DNA of 24,284 bases from an uncultured Ruminococcus sp. (GCA_900551005.1 URUL01000023.1:1-24284), one strand, 5' to 3'; positions 6,705 through 14,861 are shown, counted from the first letter of the stretch. A program made the numbers and translations. Notes: a model not told the origin generated them from the sequence alone.

Positions 6705-9700
6705 ATGAATCTGAAAGTACAAAACGGTGAGGCGGCAATCATGATTCCGCCGGAAGGAAAATTTGCACGATTTTGGTTTAGACTGAAAAACAGCGAGTAT
6801 CTCTATTTGATTGCGGCGTTTTTCCTGCCCGCGCTCATCCTGCTCGGCGTATATGCATGCATGGGTGTGCATCCCTTCGGAAACAGCAGCGTGCTTACGC
6901 TTGACCTTCAGGCACAATATATCTATTACTACGAAGAAATACGCCGTCTGATAACAGAGGGCGGAAGCTGGCTCTATTCATGGAAGCGCACGCTCGGCGG
7001 AGAATTCATGGGTATCATTGCCTACTACGGAGCAAGCCCGCTGAACCTGATATTCGCGCTCTTCCCCAAGGACAGAATTGCAGACGCCATGATGGTGATA
7101 CAACTCTGCAAGGTCGGCTTTATGGGACTTACCTTCGGCTACTATATTCATAAGACACGCTTCATTTCGCAGATGCATACGATAGCTTTCTCTCTGATGT
7201 ATGCGCTCTGTGCATATTCCGTCGTTCAGCTTGTAAACCCCATGTGGCTGGATGCAATGATCTTCCTGCCGCTGCTGATACTCGGACTGGAAGCGATGAT
7301 AAAGGAAAAGAAATTCATTCTCTATACCGCTTCACTGACGATGATATTTATAACCAATTACTATATCGGTTATATGTGCGGTATATTCACGTTTTTCTAT
7401 TTTCTCTATTATTACAGTCTGAATCGCGAGAATCTGATCTATCGTGGCGAAGAGAAGATATCTCTTTTCAAGACTTACGGCTTTCGCACCTTCATGCGGT
7501 TTGCTTTCTTTACGCTGATATCGCTGCTCATGGCGGCATTTATGCTCATAGCCGCTTACTATTCACTCACCTTCGGCAAGCAGGGCTTCTCCAATCCGGA
7601 CTTTTCTTTCTCGCTCAGATTTGACTTCCTTGACATGATAGTCAAGCTCCTTCCCGGTTCTTACGATTCCGTGCGCCCGACGGGACTTCCCATGATATAC
7701 AGCGGGCTTCTTGCACTTATCGCCATTCCTCTTTATTATATGTCTCCGGCAATCACGAAAAAGCAGAAGGTACACGCCTCCATGCTTCTTGCCGTTTTGA
7801 TCTTCAGCTTCAGTATAAATGCGATAGACCTCGTATGGCACGGCTTTTCCGCACCGAACTGGCTCAATTACAGATATTCCTTTGTATTCTCATTCTTTAT
7901 CATAGTTATGGCATATGATGCCGTAGCACATATTCAAAAGATAAAATTCGGTCAGGTCGGCGCCGTATGTGCGATACTTGCCCTGGTCGTGATGATCGTT
8001 CAAAAGCTGAATTATGTCTTTGATCAGGATACAAAGCAAAATCCTTTGGACGATGTCACCTGTATTTTTCTCACGCTCGTGCTTATCGCGGCATATGTGA
8101 TCGTGCTGAATCTTCTGTCGAATAAATCGTATGAAAGCTCGGCGGCGTTTATCCTTGCCATTGGCGTATGTGTCGAGATGTTTGCGAATACGCTGATAAC
8201 CATATCCGAAGAAGTGACGGATGTAGGTTCTGTCAAATACGACAACTATACCGAAAGCAACGGGGCAAAGGAAAATTATTCTTCTTACCGCGGAGCGATA
8301 CTGCGCAGCCAGAACGTGGTGAATGAGATACTCGAAAAAGACGATTCCTTCTACAGAATGGAAATGGTAAGATCGCTCTACAGAAATGCGGTGAATATGC
8401 CGATGGCTTTTGGCTATAACGGCATCGCACATTCGACCTCGACGCTCAATTCTTCCGTTATCAAATTCATGAGCTCCCTCGGATATACCTCGCAGAGCCA
8501 TTACACCTATTATGTCGGAGGAACACCTCTCTCCGATTCGCTTCTCGGCATCAAATATGTCATAACGGAAAACGATACCCTCGATCCGAAGCTCTATACC
8601 GTGGCGGCAAGCGGTACGAAATATTATAAATATATTAAGTCAGAGGATACCATCTACGCCATGCAGAACACAAAGGCGCTGCCAATCGCATACGGTGTAA
8701 GCCCGAGTATTCTCACCGCCGACCTCGGCGATATCAGCGGCACGATAACGGGTCTTGAATTTCAGAACAATATCATTCTTGAGATGCTTTCCGAAACGGG
8801 CTTCAAAAAGAATGTTTTCAAGGGCATCAGCGCTGTTATCGATTATCAGAACTGCAATATGGGTATCAGCTATACTCATCCGACAAAATATATCGATGAA
8901 AACGGAGAGCAGCAGATACACGATACACCTTATTATACCTTCGATAAGGCGACGGACGGTGCAAAGGTCACCTTCACTCTGACGGCACCGCAGGACGGGG
9001 AGATATACGTTCATTTTCCCGCCGATAATTTCCAAAAGACATGCGGTCTTTATGTAAACGGCAAATATATCTGTGACTATTTCAACGATACAACCGGTAT
9101 TGTAAATATAGGCAGCTTCACGAAGGGCACAAAGATCGTAGCGGAGCTTCGCTTGAAAAAGGATGCGGTCTACTTCTCGAGAGAGTCCGATTATTATTTC
9201 TACTGTATCGATTACAGCGCCATGACAGAGGCGATAAACGCACTTGATGATTGCGGAATGTATGTGGAGGAGCACGGTAACTCCCATCTCAAGGGCGAGA
9301 TAACCGTGACCGAGGAGCAGAAGCTCGTATTTACAACGATTCCTTATGATGCGGGCTGGAATGTTTATGTGGACGGCAAGAAGGTCGAAACCTATCGTAC
9401 GCTCAGCGCACTTCTTTCGTTTGAAGTGGAGGAAGGATATCATACGCTCGAATTCCGTTATATGCCGAAATGCTATGTTGTCGGCTTCATGGCAAGTGCC
9501 GTGGGCATTCTGCTCTTTGCCTTCTTCATCATTATCACCAAGGTCAAAAAGGTAAGGAACAAGGTATTTGCAAAGGCAAGCTTCCTCGGCGATTTCATCG
9601 ATGCCTCGGATAAGCCGGAGAAAGAGACAGCGACCTGCGACTGTGCGGGACAAAGCACGGCAGAATGTGGCGATGCCCAAACAGAAGAGGCAAAATCTTC

Positions 9701-9803
9701 AGCAGGCACGGAATCTTTCCCTGAACTGACGGCGGATGTGCAGAATGATGCAGAAGAAGAAAATGTCGATATCGGAAAATCCGATGAATCCGACAAAGAA
9801 TAA
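6705..9803 (+). CDS. yfhO: YfhO family multi-pass membrane protein (GT-C-like)
   Basis: A 1032-residue integral membrane protein of the YfhO family. Members with known roles add sugars to lipoteichoic acid or related envelope polymers using lipid-linked donors on the outer face of the membrane. The first helix covers about 31-52. The loop after it carries the family motif LTLDLQAQYIYYY (about 65-77), whose Asp is the likely GT-C active-site acid, followed by GG-SWLYSWKRTLGGEF and some dozen hydrophobic helices to about residue 500. A large extracellular beta-rich domain (about 510-900) follows, then a last helix (about 925-945) and an acidic, Cys/Ser/Thr-rich cytosolic tail (about 965-1032) that is unusually long and looks disordered. 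The gene stands alone between wall hydrolase genes. The acceptor polymer cannot be told from sequence. Confidence 0.85.
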   Translation: MNLKVQNGEAAIMIPPEGKFARFWFRLKNSEYLYLIAAFFLPALILLGVYACMGVHPFGNSSVLTLDLQAQYIYYYEEIRRLITEGGSWLYSWKRTLGGEFMGIIAYYGASPLNLIFALFPKDRIADAMMVIQLCKVGFMGLTFGYYIHKTRFISQMHTIAFSLMYALCAYSVVQLVNPMWLDAMIFLPLLILGLEAMIKEKKFILYTASLTMIFITNYYIGYMCGIFTFFYFLYYYSLNRENLIYRGEEKISLFKTYGFRTFMRFAFFTLISLLMAAFMLIAAYYSLTFGKQGFSNPDFSFSLRFDFLDMIVKLLPGSYDSVRPTGLPMIYSGLLALIAIPLYYMSPAITKKQKVHASMLLAVLIFSFSINAIDLVWHGFSAPNWLNYRYSFVFSFFIIVMAYDAVAHIQKIKFGQVGAVCAILALVVMIVQKLNYVFDQDTKQNPLDDVTCIFLTLVLIAAYVIVLNLLSNKSYESSAAFILAIGVCVEMFANTLITISEEVTDVGSVKYDNYTESNGAKENYSSYRGAILRSQNVVNEILEKDDSFYRMEMVRSLYRNAVNMPMAFGYNGIAHSTSTLNSSVIKFMSSLGYTSQSHYTYYVGGTPLSDSLLGIKYVITENDTLDPKLYTVAASGTKYYKYIKSEDTIYAMQNTKALPIAYGVSPSILTADLGDISGTITGLEFQNNIILEMLSETGFKKNVFKGISAVIDYQNCNMGISYTHPTKYIDENGEQQIHDTPYYTFDKATDGAKVTFTLTAPQDGEIYVHFPADNFQKTCGLYVNGKYICDYFNDTTGIVNIGSFTKGTKIVAELRLKKDAVYFSRESDYYFYCIDYSAMTEAINALDDCGMYVEEHGNSHLKGEITVTEEQKLVFTTIPYDAGWNVYVDGKKVETYRTLSALLSFEVEEGYHTLEFRYMPKCYVVGFMASAVGILLFAFFIIITKVKKVRNKVFAKASFLGDFIDASDKPEKETATCDCAGQSTAECGDAQTEEAKSSAGTESFPELTADVQNDAEEENVDIGKSDESDKE

Positions 9804-9818
9804 AATCCGATGCTCATA

Positions 9819-9857
9819 AAGACAAGGCGATGCCATGCGGCATCGCCTTGTCTTTTT
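9819..9857. terminator. Intrinsic terminator between convergent yfhO and M23 genes
   Basis: A 16-bp stem (9819-9834 with 9839-9854), loop ATGC, is followed by a T-run on the plus strand that reaches the stop codon of the minus-strand M23 gene at 9857-9859. Both strands have T-rich ends, so it can serve both genes. Confidence 0.9.
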
Positions 9858-10879
9858 TAATCGGGAATCGAAAAATCCGTTATCGGATTCACGGCATAAT
9901 ATTCGCTCTTTTCCTTATCGTAGTAAACCTTACTGCGGTATTTTGAAAGGAAATTCGTTATTTCATACATATCTATCCATATCTGATTTGTACCGTCCTT
10001 TTGTGAGGCATCAAATATGAGCTGTAAGCCCACATGCAGATGCGGTACATTGATGTTATTCTTGTTTTCCTCGCTGCTGTAGCCTGTCATGCCGAGATAG
10101 CCGATGACCTCACCTGCCGTCACGATCTTTCCCTCATACATATCGCAGTACGGATGATTGCGCCGCAGATGAGCGTAATAATAGTAACGCTTACCGTCGA
10201 AGCTGCGTATGCCGATGCGCCAACCGCCGTATCTGTTCCAGCCGACGGCCTCCACATATCCCGATTCCATGGCGATGATGGGCGTTCCGATACTGCCGAG
10301 CATATCATGCCCGAGATGACGGCGACGATAGCCGAATGAGCGGGAAGCGCCGAAGTCATCGTAATCACTGTAACAGAAGCCATATGCGATCGGAGAGAAG
10401 ACTTTGAGACCGTATTTTTCCGTATATGTATATCCGCCGTCATTCTTTTCATATAGGGAGTATTCTCCGAGCCAGCCGGACAGAACGGCATCGTATGCCT
10501 CATGATAATAGGAATAATATTTCATTTCGTCAAAGCAGGCGGGATCATCCGAAAGAGCGGCGTAGGCAACTTCCATATCCGCCTTTTTATACCGTGAAAA
10601 ATCGCCGCCGTATTTGGCTCCGAGATATGCGAGCAATTGGGTCATGCCGAAGTCTTTGCCTTCCTCATGGCTTTTTATACCGAGGCACACGGCATCGGCG
10701 AGCGCTGCCTCCGTTATGTCGAAATCCACCCATTTGATATAGCTTTTGCCGTCGGAGCCCGTATATATGCTCGCCTTGCCGCCGCGGTATACTGCTCCGC
10801 TTACATAGGCGGTGCATATGATGAGCGCACAGAAAAGGCACAGGACCTTCGCGGCGCGATATTTTTTTGATGAGAACAA
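9857..10879 (-). CDS. Membrane-anchored M23 (LytM-type) metallopeptidase
   Basis: A 340-residue zinc endopeptidase expected to cut peptidoglycan cross-bridges outside the membrane. Start is TTG at 10879, supported by GGGGAG seven bases upstream; no nearby ATG fits. A hydrophobic segment (about 11-30) is a signal anchor or uncleaved signal peptide. Residues 35-160 form a helical, Tyr-rich region I do not recognise. The M23 core has RRRHLGHD (ligands H188 and D192), AHLRR (H237) and PHLHVG (H280, ligand H282), so all metal and catalytic residues are present. It shares a convergent terminator with yfhO. A 13-bp inverted repeat covers the ribosome binding site, described separately. Its specificity (sporulation, growth or division) cannot be judged; no SpoIIQ-type partner is nearby. 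Confidence 0.88.
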   Translation of the reverse strand: MFSSKKYRAAKVLCLFCALIICTAYVSGAVYRGGKASIYTGSDGKSYIKWVDFDITEAALADAVCLGIKSHEEGKDFGMTQLLAYLGAKYGGDFSRYKKADMEVAYAALSDDPACFDEMKYYSYYHEAYDAVLSGWLGEYSLYEKNDGGYTYTEKYGLKVFSPIAYGFCYSDYDDFGASRSFGYRRRHLGHDMLGSIGTPIIAMESGYVEAVGWNRYGGWRIGIRSFDGKRYYYYAHLRRNHPYCDMYEGKIVTAGEVIGYLGMTGYSSEENKNNINVPHLHVGLQLIFDASQKDGTNQIWIDMYEITNFLSKYRSKVYYDKEKSEYYAVNPITDFSIPD

Positions 10880-10939
10880 TATTTTTCTCCCCTCGTTTTC
10901 CGCTTTATATTATTTATATTTCATGAGGAGAAAAATATT
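10878..10939 (-). promoter_or_regulatory. 13-bp inverted repeat masking the M23 ribosome binding site
   Basis: The plus-strand arms AATATTTTTCTCC (10878-10890) and GGAGAAAAATATT (10927-10939) are perfect complements with a 36-base loop. On the mRNA the downstream arm contains the GGAG of the Shine-Dalgarno and the first two bases of the TTG start. The fold would therefore block initiation, in the manner of an RNA thermometer or other translational switch, provided transcription begins upstream of 10939. I found no convincing promoter to confirm that. Confidence 0.5.
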
Positions 10940-10997
10940 ACCCGCAAAGCTCCCTCAAAATCTCAAAAACAGTATGGATTTTTTGCGCGAAATATGT

Positions 10998-11003
10998 TAC
11001 AAT
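10998..11003 (+). promoter_or_regulatory. Extended -10 promoter of the small unknown gene
   Basis: TGTTACAAT gives a TG-extended -10 (TACAAT at 10998-11003). The -35 hexamer 17 bases upstream (TGGATT, 10975-10980) is weak. It lies 27 bases before the ATG at 11031, and GAGAGG provides the ribosome binding site. Confidence 0.55.
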
Positions 11004-11030
11004 ATAAAAAAAGCGAGAGGAGCGGAGCTT

Positions 11031-11354
11031 ATGGCACTTTTCGGGCGAAAGCCGAAGGAGGGTACGCCTGCCTTCAGACGGGCGATGGCGGAGAAAATAG
11101 CGCGCAAACGCATGCGTTATGCCGTGGAGAGGATCGATGATACGGATATCATTATCGGCAGGGAAGGCGGCTTTAATATCAGGAATGGAGTGTTTATCGT
11201 TTTTGCCGACAACCGCGTGATATTCCGATGCAATATAGATGAGATGGATGCTTCCGAGCTGCTCAGCCTCGGCGGAGCCATCATAACCGCGCCCGATCTC
11301 GAATCAGATGGGAAGCTCCGCACGATACTGGTGCACTATATCATAAATTATTAA
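11031..11354 (+). CDS. Small hypothetical protein, 107 aa
   Basis: I do not recognise the family. The start MALFGRKPKEG is chosen because a GAGAGGAG ribosome binding site and an extended -10 promoter lie directly upstream; a longer reading frame exists from 10812 but would cross the promoter. The N-terminal 35 residues are strongly basic (RKPKEG, RRAMAEKIARKRMRYAVER) and could bind nucleic acid or the membrane surface. The rest alternates strands and acidic turns (DDTDIIIGREGGF, NGVFIVFADNRVIFRCNIDEM), suggesting a small beta domain. No signal peptide or membrane helix is seen. It is monocistronic, with its own terminator just after the stop, so it is very probably a real gene. Confidence 0.75.
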   Translation: MALFGRKPKEGTPAFRRAMAEKIARKRMRYAVERIDDTDIIIGREGGFNIRNGVFIVFADNRVIFRCNIDEMDASELLSLGGAIITAPDLESDGKLRTILVHYIINY

Positions 11355-11393
11355 AAAAATCACGGCGATGAAATGCTCTCGCCGTGATTTTTT
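11354..11393. terminator. Bidirectional intrinsic terminator
   Basis: A 15-bp stem (11354-11368 with 11379-11393), A-tract on one side and T-tract on the other, loop of 10 bases. It serves the small plus-strand gene and the convergent minus-strand thioredoxin/NUDIX operon. The bases from 11394 to 11457 contain nothing I can assign. Confidence 0.9.
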
Positions 11394-11457
11394 AAATTCG
11401 GACAATTCTATAGCCACGCAGTTTTTATATGAATTCAAAAGCTACAGTTCTTTAATA

Positions 11458-12018
11458 TCAAATCCCTTTTTCGAGAAGATATGCGCGAAGCACCGCCGCC
11501 TGCGTTTTTGCATCGGGGATCTTGCCTTCCATGATCTCATGCACCAGCTCCTCGAGCGGAATTTCGCAGAGATTCAGAAATTCATCGTCATCGAGCTTGC
11601 GCTCTGCATATTTCAAATCCTTGGCAACGTACATATGTATGATCTCGTCGGAATAGGCACACGTGGGTATCAGCTCGCCGAGATAGATGAGCGTACCTGC
11701 GGTGATGCCCGTTTCCTCCAGCAGCTCGCGGCGGACAGCCTCCTCGGGAGGCTCGTTCTTGGAATCGAGCTTGCCTGCGGGGATCTCCGTCATTACTCTT
11801 GCCACGGGATAGCGGTACTGATATTCTATGATGACCTTTCCGTCATCCGTTATCGGGACGACACATGCGGCGCCGACATGACGGATATATTCGCGCTTGG
11901 ATTGATCGCCGTTCGGAAGCTCTATATCATCGCTGTAAACATCGAGCAGTCTGCCGCGAAAGACCGAGGTGGAGCTGATCTGTTTTTCCGTAAGCTCCGT
12001 ATTTTTAAATTCCTTCAT
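11458..12018 (-). CDS. NUDIX hydrolase, ADP-ribose pyrophosphatase type
   Basis: A 186-residue cytosolic NUDIX enzyme, most likely splitting ADP-ribose into AMP and ribose 5-phosphate. The Nudix box begins at GKLDSKNEPP (82) and ends in RRELLEETGI (96-105), with E98, E101 and E102 for metal binding. The box has one extra residue between its first Gly and Glu compared with the strict pattern, which is probably tolerated in the loop. An upstream IPAGK and downstream GELIPTCAYSDEIIHMYVA fit the NudF/ADPRase subgroup. Start ATG has AGGAGATACAAAAA before it. It is the last gene of the thioredoxin operon, 12 bases after the preceding stop. Confidence 0.9.
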   Translation of the reverse strand: MKEFKNTELTEKQISSTSVFRGRLLDVYSDDIELPNGDQSKREYIRHVGAACVVPITDDGKVIIEYQYRYPVARVMTEIPAGKLDSKNEPPEEAVRRELLEETGITAGTLIYLGELIPTCAYSDEIIHMYVAKDLKYAERKLDDDEFLNLCEIPLEELVHEIMEGKIPDAKTQAAVLRAYLLEKGI

Positions 12019-12030
12019 TTTTTGTATCTC

Positions 12031-12231
12031 CTATTTTTCCTTGTAGTAAAGCATGCAGTGGCAGTATCCCTCGAAATTCGGGTCCTCTATCTGCTCGCGG
12101 AATTCCTTGCACATGCAGCGGTTTTCTTCCGTATGGGCAAGCTTACAGGGACAGTAGCCGCCTGTGCGTTTCAGCCCGTCACGTATATTTTCCACGATTT
12201 CTTTATTTTCATTGAGTCGAACTTTACCCAT
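12031..12231 (-). CDS. Ferredoxin-thioredoxin reductase catalytic-chain-like protein
   Basis: A 66-residue protein with six cysteines in the order CPC (27-29), CMC (39-41) and CHC (57-59), then MLYY. This matches the ferredoxin-thioredoxin reductase catalytic chain, where four cysteines hold a [4Fe-4S] cluster and two form the redox disulfide. The spacing between the first two pairs is shorter than in plant and cyanobacterial enzymes. It would pass electrons from ferredoxin to thioredoxin in the cytosol. The start MGKVRLNE at 12231 is chosen for its AAGAGG site; an in-frame extension to 12267 overlaps the thioredoxin gene. It begins 10 bases after the thioredoxin stop, which supports a functional pair. 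No variable chain is seen. Confidence 0.82.
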   Translation of the reverse strand: MGKVRLNENKEIVENIRDGLKRTGGYCPCKLAHTEENRCMCKEFREQIEDPNFEGYCHCMLYYKEK

Positions 12232-12241
12232 ATCATGCCTC

Positions 12242-12547
12242 TTATGCTTCCGAGATAAGCTCGGCAATATCTTCCTTTGCGCGGTAGCCGACGGATCTAT
12301 TGACTATCTCGCCGTCGCGGAAAAAGAGAAGTGTGGGTATGCTCACGATACCGTATTCTGAGGCGAGCTCTCCCTGCTCATCCACATTTACCTTGCCGAA
12401 TTTTACCTCGGGATATTCTTCTGCCAGTTCATCTATAACGGGAGCGAGCATCTTGCAGGGCATACACCATGAAGCCCAGAAATCGACAATACAAAGTCCC
12501 TCGTGTGACAGTATTTCTTTTTCAAAATTACTTTTGGTCAGTTCCAT
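12242..12547 (-). CDS. trxA: Thioredoxin with CMPC active site
   Basis: A 101-residue single-domain thioredoxin: VDFWASWC (W24, W27), redox pair C28-M29-P30-C31, and the cis-proline motif SIPTLLFF (P72). Length is typical. The active site reads CMPC rather than the usual CGPC, which would be expected to shift redox potential or partner choice. There is no signal peptide, so it is cytosolic. The start follows AAGGAT. It heads an operon with the ferredoxin-thioredoxin-reductase-like protein and a NUDIX hydrolase, so its reductant may be ferredoxin rather than NADPH. No thioredoxin reductase flavoprotein gene is in the window. Confidence 0.95.
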   Translation of the reverse strand: MELTKSNFEKEILSHEGLCIVDFWASWCMPCKMLAPVIDELAEEYPEVKFGKVNVDEQGELASEYGIVSIPTLLFFRDGEIVNRSVGYRAKEDIAELISEA

Positions 12548-12639
12548 TTGTTTTTATCCTTACTTTTGTAAATGTTGATTTTCTATGTGTATTTTATTTC
12601 ATCATTAAACCAAGCATGCAGTACATCCTGTCTGCTTAT

Positions 12640-12668
12640 ATTCTATCATATCTTCCCCGGTTTTTCAA
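12640..12668 (-). promoter_or_regulatory. Promoter of the thioredoxin operon
   Basis: On the minus strand TTGAAA (12663-12668), a 17-base spacer and TAGAAT (12640-12645) preceded by TG at the extended -10 position. The -35 overlaps the stop codon of dapL, so the operon has its own promoter inside a same-strand gene run. The leader is about 85 bases. Confidence 0.75.
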
Positions 12669-13873
12669 GGGTTATATGCAGTAAAATTGTGATTGCTTTG
12701 TAAAAAATCATCCAGTCTCTTTGCCGCTTCTGTCACATCATCGCGTGAGCCGAATGACGTCAGACGAAAATAACCCTCGCCGAGCGGGCCGAAGCCGACA
12801 CCGGGCGTGCCGACAATTCCCGCATGCAGGAGTGCCTCGAAAAAGTTCCACGAATCGCCGCAATAAAGCCAGATATACGGTGAATTCCTGCCGCCGGTGA
12901 AATACAGACCGTGTGCCTCCAGTACGTCCGCAATTACAGCGGCATTTTTCATATAATAATCTATATTTGCCTGCAGGAGGGGCGTGGCTTCCGCTGAAAG
13001 TGCTGCCTCGGCGCCTCTTTGAATAATATAGGAGACCCCGTTGAATTTCATATTCTGCCTGCGGGACCAAAGCGTACCCACGTTCATGCCGCGAGCGGAA
13101 AGCTCGTGCGGAATGGCGCACCACGAGCAACGGATGCCCGTCATCCCCGCAAATTTTGAGAAGCTTCCCATCTCGACGCAACAATATTTTGCATCGGGAA
13201 TCTCAAAAATGCTGTGCGGCAGATCGTCCCTGATATAGCCTTCATAGGCGCAGTCAAAGAGGATGATCGAGCCGCTTTCTTTGGCGAAATCAACCCATTT
13301 TCCGAGAGCCTCTCTGCCATATGCGGCACCTGTGGGATTGGCGGGAGAACAGAGGTATATCAGATAGGAGCTACCCGAAATGCCTTTCGGCGGCAGGGGA
13401 AGGAAGGCATTTTCGCGCGTTGCGGGAAGGGAGATCAGCTTTTTGCCGCGCAGGAGACAGCTCTCGCCAAAAACAGGATACGAGGGCGAGATCTGCATGG
13501 CGGCAAAAAAATCAAAAAGCTCATGAAAAGCGGCAAGATCGCTTTTCGCTCCGTCCGAGATGAAGATTTCCTCCTCCGAGAGGGAAACGCCGAAAAGTCC
13601 GTACCGCGCGGCGAGCTTCTCGCGCAAAAAGCCGTATCCGCCGCTTGGCGGATAGCCGTGAAAGCCGCAGGGAGTGCTCATCTCCAATGCCGCCTCTGCC
13701 ATGGCACGGGATATCGGGTACGGCAGGGGGAGCGTTACATCGCCTATTCCGAGGTTCATGATATCCGAGAGGGGGTTCTCTTTTTTGTACGCTTGGGTTC
13801 GCAGCGCGACCTCTGCGAAAATATAGTTCTTATTAAGGCGCCCAAAATTTTCATTTGCCGAAATCAAGTTCAT
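12665..13873 (-). CDS. dapL: LL-diaminopimelate aminotransferase
   Basis: PLP enzyme that converts tetrahydrodipicolinate to LL-diaminopimelate in one step, the DapL variant of lysine and peptidoglycan precursor synthesis. At 402 aa it has the usual length. The N-terminus (NENFGRLNKNYIFAEVALRT) is typical of the family. PLP residues are visible: N179 in SPANPTG, D207 and Y210 in LFDCAY, and the Schiff-base K240 in GSFSKFAGMTGIR; the substrate carboxylate Arg is in YFRLTSFG. Its ATG overlaps the stop of dapF by 4 bases, so the two consecutive pathway enzymes are translationally coupled. DapA and DapB are not in the window. Confidence 0.92.
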   Translation of the reverse strand: MNLISANENFGRLNKNYIFAEVALRTQAYKKENPLSDIMNLGIGDVTLPLPYPISRAMAEAALEMSTPCGFHGYPPSGGYGFLREKLAARYGLFGVSLSEEEIFISDGAKSDLAAFHELFDFFAAMQISPSYPVFGESCLLRGKKLISLPATRENAFLPLPPKGISGSSYLIYLCSPANPTGAAYGREALGKWVDFAKESGSIILFDCAYEGYIRDDLPHSIFEIPDAKYCCVEMGSFSKFAGMTGIRCSWCAIPHELSARGMNVGTLWSRRQNMKFNGVSYIIQRGAEAALSAEATPLLQANIDYYMKNAAVIADVLEAHGLYFTGGRNSPYIWLYCGDSWNFFEALLHAGIVGTPGVGFGPLGEGYFRLTSFGSRDDVTEAAKRLDDFLQSNHNFTAYNP

Positions 13874-14730
13874 TCCTCCGTATCGCAGTAATATATGCCG
13901 TCAAAGACGGTTTTTGCCGTGCCGTAAAGAAGAACTCGGAAATTCTTCTTTACCGTGGCTTCAAATTCTCCTCCGCGCATATGTATTTTTATCGGGGTGT
14001 CATACGGCAGCAGGGAATGGAGCACGGCGGCGGCGGCACATGCGCATGCGCCCGTCCCGCATGCGAGTGTTTCTCCGGAGCCGCGTTCCCCTACAAGCAT
14101 GGATATTTCTCCGTCCGTGATGTGTGCAAATTCGGTATTCACACCTTCGGGAAAGAGCGGGTGCTGTTCGAGCGAAGCGCCTATTTTCGAGAGCTCTGTT
14201 TTCTCGGGGTCCTCCGTGAAAAAGACGGCATGCGGATTTCCGAGAGAGACGCATGTAGCGCGGCAGTGCCCTCCCGCCAGTCCTCCGACGGTGATAATGC
14301 CTTCGCGGTCGGGTGCGGCAAGCACGGGAATATCCGCAGCGAAAAAAGAAGCACGCCCCATATCGGCAAGCGCCCCCTTGAGCTTGCCCCGCGATACCTT
14401 CAGCCACAATCGTCGCATGCCTGCTGCCGTCTCGATCTGCAGGGATGTTTTGCTGATATATTTTTTCTCATAGAGAAATTTGCCGATACAGCGCAGGGCG
14501 TTGCCGCACATTTTGCCCTCACTGCCGTCGGAATTGAACATGCGCATGCGGGCATCGCACGCATCGGAAGGAAGTATCAGCACTATCCCGTCGGCACCGA
14601 TGCCGAAGTGCCGGTCCGACATGCGCACCGAAAGCAGAGAAGGATTTTTTATATTGATTTTGCCATCCATGCAGTTTATGAAGATATAATCGTTTCCCGC
14701 GCCGTGCATTTTTGTAAAAGGAATTTCCAT
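13870..14730 (-). CDS. dapF: Diaminopimelate epimerase
   Basis: Cofactor-free racemase-type enzyme that turns LL- into meso-diaminopimelate, the step after DapL. It has 286 residues. Both catalytic cysteines are in their family motifs: C75 in SDGSEGKMCGNALRC and C224 in GSGETLACGTGACA, with E215/R216 binding the substrate. The N-terminus FTKMHGAGNDY is also diagnostic. The start follows GCGGAGGAAATAAAA. It heads a two-gene operon with dapL. No lysine riboswitch is visible in the short leader. Confidence 0.96.
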   Translation of the reverse strand: MEIPFTKMHGAGNDYIFINCMDGKINIKNPSLLSVRMSDRHFGIGADGIVLILPSDACDARMRMFNSDGSEGKMCGNALRCIGKFLYEKKYISKTSLQIETAAGMRRLWLKVSRGKLKGALADMGRASFFAADIPVLAAPDREGIITVGGLAGGHCRATCVSLGNPHAVFFTEDPEKTELSKIGASLEQHPLFPEGVNTEFAHITDGEISMLVGERGSGETLACGTGACACAAAAVLHSLLPYDTPIKIHMRGGEFEATVKKNFRVLLYGTAKTVFDGIYYCDTEE

Positions 14731-14761
14731 TTTTATTTCCTCCGCGTCATTATCTCGCTGT

Positions 14762-14767
14762 ATTATA
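14762..14767 (-). promoter_or_regulatory. Probable -10 element of dapF-dapL
   Basis: A perfect minus-strand TATAAT, 31 bases upstream of the dapF ATG. The hexamer 17 bases further up (CGCACA) is a poor -35. The promoter sits between the dapF start and the terminator of the preceding operon, the expected place. Confidence 0.5.
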
Positions 14768-14807
14768 TGGAAAACCCGCGATTTTGTGCGGAAAACGATA
14801 AAAAAGA

Positions 14808-14845
14808 AAAAATCCCGTTTTCACCTCGGTGAGAACGGGATTTTT
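14808..14845 (-). terminator. Terminator of the asnS-to-pantothenate-kinase operon
   Basis: A 16-bp stem with one G-U type pair (14808-14823 with 14830-14845), loop CCTCGG, followed on the minus strand by TTTTT-C-TTTTTT. It starts 16 bases past the stop of the pantothenate kinase gene. Confidence 0.9.
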
Positions 14846-14861
14846 ATAATATACATTTGTA

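Noticed and set aside
8640..9680. 346-residue minus-strand open frame inside yfhO
   Set aside because: It is fully antisense to a clear YfhO coding region and shows no recognisable domain or ribosome binding site. Open antisense frames of this kind recur opposite most genes in this window.
14731..14807. Lysine riboswitch ahead of dapF-dapL
   Set aside because: The space between the upstream terminator and the dapF start is under 80 bases and holds only a -10 element and a ribosome binding site.
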